Shown here: positions 15,894-20,457 of the stretch, in pieces
Position numbering within the stretch: position 1 is the first letter of the stretch
How the letters are laid out: every line of letters begins with the position of its first letter
Assembly (NCBI GenBank): GCA_003557765.1
Contig: PWNO01000280.1
Location: 1-20,457, forward strand
Direction: 5' to 3'
Length of the DNA stretch: 20,457 nt
DNA from: Bacteroidales bacterium
GTDB lineage: Bacteria; Bacteroidota; Bacteroidia; Bacteroidales; UBA7960
Made by a program: the position numbers and the translations under genes
Notes under the pieces: generated by a model
Database searches by the model: none
Seen by the model: only the letters and a program-made list of their open reading frames with translations
What the model was told of the DNA's origin: nothing

Positions 15894-18851
15894 ATGGTGA
15901 CCACATCCATACCCATTCCGTTTGAAGACTTGCGTGCACAACTTGACGGGGTGTTACATACAGATATCAACCGGCGGCTGTTGTATGCCACAGATGCCTC
16001 GGTATTCCGTGAGGTACCTGCTGCAGTTTGCCTGCCTGCCCACGCCGGAGACCTCAAAAAGATTCTTGCATTTTGCCAGATACACCGTTTGCCGGTCATT
16101 GCGCGAGCTGCGGGGACATCCCTGGCAGGTCAGGTGGTGGGACACGGCATTGTGGTCGACTGTTCAGGGATGAACCGGATCCTGGAGTTAAACCCGGAAG
16201 AGCGTTGGGTGAAGGTTCAGCCGGGGGTGATCCTGGATGACCTGAACCGTCACCTTGAAGCATATGGATTGTTTTTTGGCCCGGAGGCTTCTACCGGCAA
16301 TCGCTGTATGATTGGCGGCATGGTGGCCAACAATGCGTGTGGGGCACACTCCCTCATATATGGAAGCACGCGTGACCATACCCTGGAAATTAAGGGCTTG
16401 CTTGCCAACGGCGAAGAGGTCATCTTCGGCCCGCTCGACAAAGAAAGCTTCCGGCAGCAATGCATAGGCAGCAAGCTGGAAAACAAAATCTACCAGGATA
16501 TTTTCAAGATGCTCTCCAACAGAGAAAACCAACAGGAGATACAAAACAACTATCCGGATCCTGCAATCAAAAGAAGGAATACAGGATACGCATTGGATTT
16601 GCTTTTGGAGACGACCCCTTTTGGAGGAAGCAAACCATTCAATTTTTCCACATTGTTGAGCGGATCTGAAGGCACATTGGCCCTGTTTACAGAGATTAAA
16701 CTAAACCTTGTTTCTTTGCCGCCGGGTGAAAAGTGCCTGCTTTGCGTACATCTCGACACCGTGGAAGAAGCCATGCAGGCCAACTTGATTGCCCTCAAAC
16801 AACAGCCGGCTGCCGTTGAGCTCATGGACCATCATATCCTGGAACGCACCCGCCATAACCGGGAGCAGGCCAAAAACCGTTTTTTTCTTAAAGGGACGCC
16901 TGGAGCCCTCCTTATCGTGGAATTGATGGGAGAACACAGGGCAGCTATTGAAGAGCAAGCGCGCAGGATGGAAGATGAGATGCGGAGCAGGGGGCTGGGT
17001 TATCATTTTCCACGGATTTGGGGAACGGACATCCCAAAGGTCTGGACGCTGCGTAAAGCAGGTTTGGGCTCGCTGACGAACATTCCTGGCGATACCAGAC
17101 CCGTATCGGTCATTGAAGATGCAGCTGTCAGGGTAGAAGACCTGCCGGCTTTCATCCACGATGTGAAAGCAATGCTTGACAGGCTTAATCTCTCTTGTGT
17201 ATACCATGCCCACATCGGTTCGGGCGAGTTGCATCTGCGGCCGCTGCTCAACCTGAAGAGCCGCGCCGACATTGAACGCTTTTACCAGGTTGCAGAGGAG
17301 ATGGCAGGCATTATCCGGAAATACCGCGGGTCACTCAGCGGGGAGCATGGCGACGGCAGACTGCGCGGACATTTTATTCCGACAGTGCTGGGAGAAAAAT
17401 GTGCAAAGATGCTGCATGATGTGAAGTCTTCCTGGGACCCGCATCATTTGCTGAACCCGGGCAAGATCACAGACACCCCCTCCATCAAAACCGCTTTACG
17501 CTACCAGCCTGGCCAGGAAACAAAGAAGATTAAAACCTTTTTTGACTTTAGCCATAATCATGGCATACAGCGAGCCATTGAACAGTGCAATGGCTCGGGC
17601 GATTGCCGGAAACCGCATCAGGCAGGAGGCGTCATGTGTCCATCCTACCATGCCACACTGGACGAATACGACAGCACCCGCGGCAGATCCAACCTGCTGA
17701 GGGAATACCTTACCAATTCAAGAAAGAAAAACCCTTTTGATGAAACAGCCATCATCAATATCCTGGACCTTTGCCTGTCATGCAAGGCTTGTCAGTCAGA
17801 ATGCCCCTCAAATATCGACATGGCCGCCTTCAAAGCAGAGGCGTTGCAGCAATATTACATCCAGCGCGGTGTTCCCCTGAGAGCGAAAATTATCGGGGCT
17901 TACGCTCTTGCCAACAGCATTGGGAGCAAGATCCCGTGGTTATTCAATTTTTTCGCTGATGGTCGGGCCAGCGCCCCCCTGATCAAAAGCATTTTGGGCT
18001 TCAGCCAGAAAAGAAGATTGCCACGCTTGCACAAGCAGACCCTTAGAAAATGGGCCAGTGAAAACCTGGAACGACTGAATCAAGGCAATCAAGACAAACC
18101 GGGCGTGGTGCTGTTTTGTGATGAGTTCACCAACTACAATGATACCCGGGTGGGCATTGAGACCATTTTGTTGCTAAACAGACTGGGCTATCAAGTGCAT
18201 ATGACCAACCACAAAGAGAGCGGCCGTGCAGCAATTTCCAAAGGCTTACTCGAAAAGGCACAAAAAATCGCCAGACATAATGTGGAGCAACTCCATACAC
18301 ACATTACGCCACAAACCCCTTTGGTTGGCATTGAACCCTCCGCCATTCTTTGTTTTCGCGATGAGTACCCCGTCTTGCTAAGGGGTGAATTGCAGGATAA
18401 GGCCGTGGCAGTGGCAGCCCAAACACTTACCGTGGAAGAGTTTATTTCGAAGGAAGCGGAACGGGGGAATCTCCCTGCATCATTGTTTACTCCCGGAAAA
18501 GAATACATCCATTATCACGGACATTGCCATCAAAAAGCCCTGTCATCCACAAACCATACAGAAAAGATGCTTTCCCTGTTGCCGGGACGCTCCGTCCATG
18601 CCATTGAATGCGGTTGTTGTGGAATGGCCGGAGCATTCGGTTTTGAGAAAAACCATTATGACCTGAGTATGCAAATTGGGGAATTGGCGCTTTTCCCGGC
18701 TATCCGTAAAACATCACCAAATGACACGATCGTTGCTTCAGGAACAAGCTGCCGCCAGCAAATCCTGGAAGGCACGGGTCGTCAGGCCATACACCCCATC
18801 CAGGTCCTGTTCAGAAGCCTCCGGCACGATCCACATCAGGAAGAGCTGTGA
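15894..18851 (+). CDS. YdiJ-like FAD-linked dehydrogenase fused to Fe-S (CCG) modules
   Basis: A 985-residue fusion resembling E. coli YdiJ and the D-lactate/glycolate/2-hydroxyglutarate dehydrogenase group. The N-terminal PCMH-type FAD domain (~40-270) has VIARAAGTSLAGQVVG (68-83) and STGNRCMIGGMVANNACGAHS (133-153). The FAD-oxidase C domain (~280-525) has YHAHIGSGELHLRPLL (437-452), SGEHGDGRLRG (482-492) and HHLLNPGKI (517-525). Two Fe-S clusters follow: C565, C571, C582 with CPSYHAT, and a 4Fe-4S motif CLSCKACQSECP (C627, C630, C633, C637). The C-terminal CCG region has GHCHQKAL (876-883) and ECGCCGMAG (905-913). It should oxidise a D-2-hydroxy acid and pass electrons to quinone or another carrier. 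The exact substrate cannot be read from sequence. It stands alone with its own promoter. Confidence 0.9.
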   Translation: MVTTSIPIPFEDLRAQLDGVLHTDINRRLLYATDASVFREVPAAVCLPAHAGDLKKILAFCQIHRLPVIARAAGTSLAGQVVGHGIVVDCSGMNRILELNPEERWVKVQPGVILDDLNRHLEAYGLFFGPEASTGNRCMIGGMVANNACGAHSLIYGSTRDHTLEIKGLLANGEEVIFGPLDKESFRQQCIGSKLENKIYQDIFKMLSNRENQQEIQNNYPDPAIKRRNTGYALDLLLETTPFGGSKPFNFSTLLSGSEGTLALFTEIKLNLVSLPPGEKCLLCVHLDTVEEAMQANLIALKQQPAAVELMDHHILERTRHNREQAKNRFFLKGTPGALLIVELMGEHRAAIEEQARRMEDEMRSRGLGYHFPRIWGTDIPKVWTLRKAGLGSLTNIPGDTRPVSVIEDAAVRVEDLPAFIHDVKAMLDRLNLSCVYHAHIGSGELHLRPLLNLKSRADIERFYQVAEEMAGIIRKYRGSLSGEHGDGRLRGHFIPTVLGEKCAKMLHDVKSSWDPHHLLNPGKITDTPSIKTALRYQPGQETKKIKTFFDFSHNHGIQRAIEQCNGSGDCRKPHQAGGVMCPSYHATLDEYDSTRGRSNLLREYLTNSRKKNPFDETAIINILDLCLSCKACQSECPSNIDMAAFKAEALQQYYIQRGVPLRAKIIGAYALANSIGSKIPWLFNFFADGRASAPLIKSILGFSQKRRLPRLHKQTLRKWASENLERLNQGNQDKPGVVLFCDEFTNYNDTRVGIETILLLNRLGYQVHMTNHKESGRAAISKGLLEKAQKIARHNVEQLHTHITPQTPLVGIEPSAILCFRDEYPVLLRGELQDKAVAVAAQTLTVEEFISKEAERGNLPASLFTPGKEYIHYHGHCHQKALSSTNHTEKMLSLLPGRSVHAIECGCCGMAGAFGFEKNHYDLSMQIGELALFPAIRKTSPNDTIVASGTSCRQQILEGTGRQAIHPIQVLFRSLRHDPHQEEL

Positions 18852-18894
18852 TATCGACCGTTGTCTGACCGATCCGTGCAAGATATATTGTGCA

Positions 18895-18931
18895 TAAAAA
18901 AAGCGGGTTACCTGTATAAAGACAACCCGCT
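18895..18931 (-). terminator. intrinsic terminator of rpsA
   Basis: Read on the minus strand, an 8-bp stem AGCGGGTT/AACCCGCT encloses a 14-nt loop and is followed at once by a T run and ATG. It begins 24 bp after the rpsA stop. On the plus strand the stem could also stop the dehydrogenase transcript, but there it lacks a T run. Confidence 0.8.
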
Positions 18932-18954
18932 ATATAAATTACAGGGATGAATAA

Positions 18955-20457
18955 TTATTCTTCCTTCTTATCGTCCTCTTCTCCTTCGTCTAAGTCAGCT
19001 TTTGGATCTTCGGCCTTATCTTCCTCTTTTCCGGATGAAGCTTTCTTTGCTGCAGGCTTCTTCTTTGCTGTCTTTTTCTCTTCCTTGGCATCCGCGGCAT
19101 CAGGTGTTTCTTCTTTCTTCTCCTCTTCATCCTTCGGTTCTTCCTTCTTTGCAGACTTGTCAGCCTTTTCATCAGCTTTTGTCTCTGCTTCCTTTTTCTC
19201 TTCAGCCTTGGACTTTTCTTTCTTGCTGGATTTGGTTTCTTCCTTTTCTGCAGGCTGATCTTCTTTTTCAGCCTTTTCCTCCTTCGCTTTCGCCTCAGGT
19301 TTCTCCTCTTTTGCCTCTTTATCAGCACTTTCAGCCTTGCTCTCTTCTTTCTTTTTCTTCTTTTCTTCAGCAGCCTTGGCTTCCAGCTTCTTCAATGCCT
19401 CTTCCTTCTTGGCTGAACGTTGGGTCTCTTCTGTTTTCTCAATGGCTGACTTCAGGTTGGCCAATGCATCGATATCACCAAGCGTGGTTTTTTCCTGGCT
19501 GTCCTTCATCTTCTTCATCACTTTCTTGGTAGCCTTTTCCCTGGTCTTCCTGTCGGCAGCCTCAGAAGCGCGTTCAGCATATTTAACATCCTGGAATACC
19601 TTGGTATGTGACACAACGATTTTTTTGCTTTCCTTATTAAACTCAATCACCTTGAAATCAAGTGTTTCATCCATCTTGGCAGCAGAACCGTCTTCTTTTA
19701 CGATATGCCGTGTTGGCGCAAAACCTTCTACGCCATAAGGAAGTGCCACGATTACACCTTTGTCTGAAGTCCCTACGATAGTTCCCTGATGTACGCTGTC
19801 AATGGTAAAGACAGATTCGAACACGTCCCACGGGTTTTCTTCCAGCTGTTTGTGTCCAAGGCTCAGGCGGCGGTTTTCCTTATCCACGTCGAGCACAACA
19901 ACCTCGATGCTTTCACCGATCTTGGTGAATTCAGCCGGGTGCTTGATTTTTTTGCTCCAGCTGAGGTCACTGATATGGATCAGGCCATCCACCCCTTCTT
20001 CCAGTTCAACGAAGATGCCAAAGTTAGTGAAGTTACGAACGGTGGCAGTGGTCTTTGTTCCGACAGCATATTTCTCCAGGATGTTCTCCCACGGATCGGG
20101 AATCAGCTGCTTGATGCCAAGCGACATCTTGCGTTCTTCACGGTCGAGTGTCAGGATGACGGCTTCCACCTCATCGCCTACCTTCAGGAAGTCCTGCGCA
20201 GTGCGTAAATGCTGCGACCACGACATCTCAGAAACGTGAATCAAGCCTTCCACACCAGGTGCAATTTCAATAAAGGCACCATAGTCAGCGATCACCACCA
20301 CTTTGCCTTTCACTTTGTCCCCAACCTTCATTTCCGGATCCAGTGAATCCCATGGATGCGGGGTAAGCTGTTTCAGGCCAAGGGCAATGCGTTTTTTGTT
20401 CTCGTCAAAGTCAAGGATCACGACATTGATCTTCTGGTCAAGGTCAACGATCTCTTC
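18955..20457 (-). CDS. rpsA: 30S ribosomal protein S1, 3' part, with long charged tail
   Basis: S1 binds mRNA on the 30S subunit. Only the last 500 residues are in the window; the reading frame stays open to the right edge (EEIVDLDQKIN...). Visible are the end of one S1 repeat, then three more. They begin at VGDKVKGKVVVIADYGAFIEI, VGTKTTATVRNFTNFGIFVEL and VHQGTIVGTSDKGVIVAL, with HVSEMSW and HISDLSW in the first two. The third is more divergent. A helical stretch ending TLGDIDALANLKSAIEK follows, which looks like the usual C-terminus of Bacteroidota S1. Beyond it are ~159 residues of almost only K, E, A, D, S (18958-19434) before the stop. A terminator follows. Identification is secure; the tail is unusual. 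Confidence 0.95.
   Translation of the reverse strand, partial: EEIVDLDQKINVVILDFDENKKRIALGLKQLTPHPWDSLDPEMKVGDKVKGKVVVIADYGAFIEIAPGVEGLIHVSEMSWSQHLRTAQDFLKVGDEVEAVILTLDREERKMSLGIKQLIPDPWENILEKYAVGTKTTATVRNFTNFGIFVELEEGVDGLIHISDLSWSKKIKHPAEFTKIGESIEVVVLDVDKENRRLSLGHKQLEENPWDVFESVFTIDSVHQGTIVGTSDKGVIVALPYGVEGFAPTRHIVKEDGSAAKMDETLDFKVIEFNKESKKIVVSHTKVFQDVKYAERASEAADRKTREKATKKVMKKMKDSQEKTTLGDIDALANLKSAIEKTEETQRSAKKEEALKKLEAKAAEEKKKKKEESKAESADKEAKEEKPEAKAKEEKAEKEDQPAEKEETKSSKKEKSKAEEKKEAETKADEKADKSAKKEEPKDEEEKKEETPDAADAKEEKKTAKKKPAAKKASSGKEEDKAEDPKADLDEGEEDDKKEE

Noticed and set aside
16701..17234. 177-codon open frame antisense to the FAD/Fe-S dehydrogenase
   Set aside because: It lies inside a confirmed gene with full motif conservation on the other strand.
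18947..19258. Ser/Phe-rich open frame opposite the S1 tail
   Set aside because: It is the expected antisense reading of K/E/A-rich codons, with no start-site or family evidence.

Overview
The window looks like ordinary chromosome from a member of the Bacteroidota, probably Bacteroidia. Three things point there. Promoters match the Bacteroidota -7 consensus TAnnTTTG, with a TTG/TTTG -33 element in the two best cases. Genes start without Shine-Dalgarno sequences. Two neighbouring genes resemble the DUF6452 and DUF6048 families, which I know mainly from Bacteroidota. GC content is moderate (high 40s by eye). I see no phage, IS element, CRISPR array, tRNA or rRNA.

Layout, left to right: hisS (-); a 390-bp regulatory gap; an NYN nuclease-like protein with a cold-shock-type tail (+), tail to tail with an rtcB RNA ligase (-); ychF (+), divergent from rtcB with back-to-back promoter elements; an AHSA1/SRPBCC protein (-); a pyrimidine-rich repeated spacer; a DCC-family thiol oxidoreductase (+); ornithine aminotransferase rocD (+) with a strong terminator; a PspC-domain miniprotein (+). 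Next comes a three-gene cassette (8290-10439): a compact ArsM-like methyltransferase, a 35-residue Cys-containing peptide, and a radical SAM/SPASM enzyme. It is followed by a DUF6452-like lipoprotein and a DUF6048-like exported protein (overlapping genes), a two-domain universal stress protein (+), ligA (+), a LolD-type ABC ATPase (-) whose stop overlaps that of ligA, a YdiJ-type FAD/Fe-S dehydrogenase (+), and the 3' part of rpsA (-), which runs off the right edge and carries an unusually long K/E/A-rich tail.

Most genes are housekeeping: translation (hisS, ychF, rpsA), RNA repair or turnover (rtcB, NYN protein), DNA ligation, lipoprotein export and amino-acid metabolism. The part most likely to be new is the cassette at 8290-10439. 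A SPASM-type peptide-modifying enzyme directly follows a tiny basic-then-Cys-rich ORF, and both follow a methyltransferase whose two central cysteines have the spacing of the arsenic-binding pair of ArsM. I read it as a candidate RiPP (ribosomally made, post-translationally modified peptide) pathway, possibly connected to thiol or metalloid chemistry. That is inference from gene order and motifs; the product is unknown.
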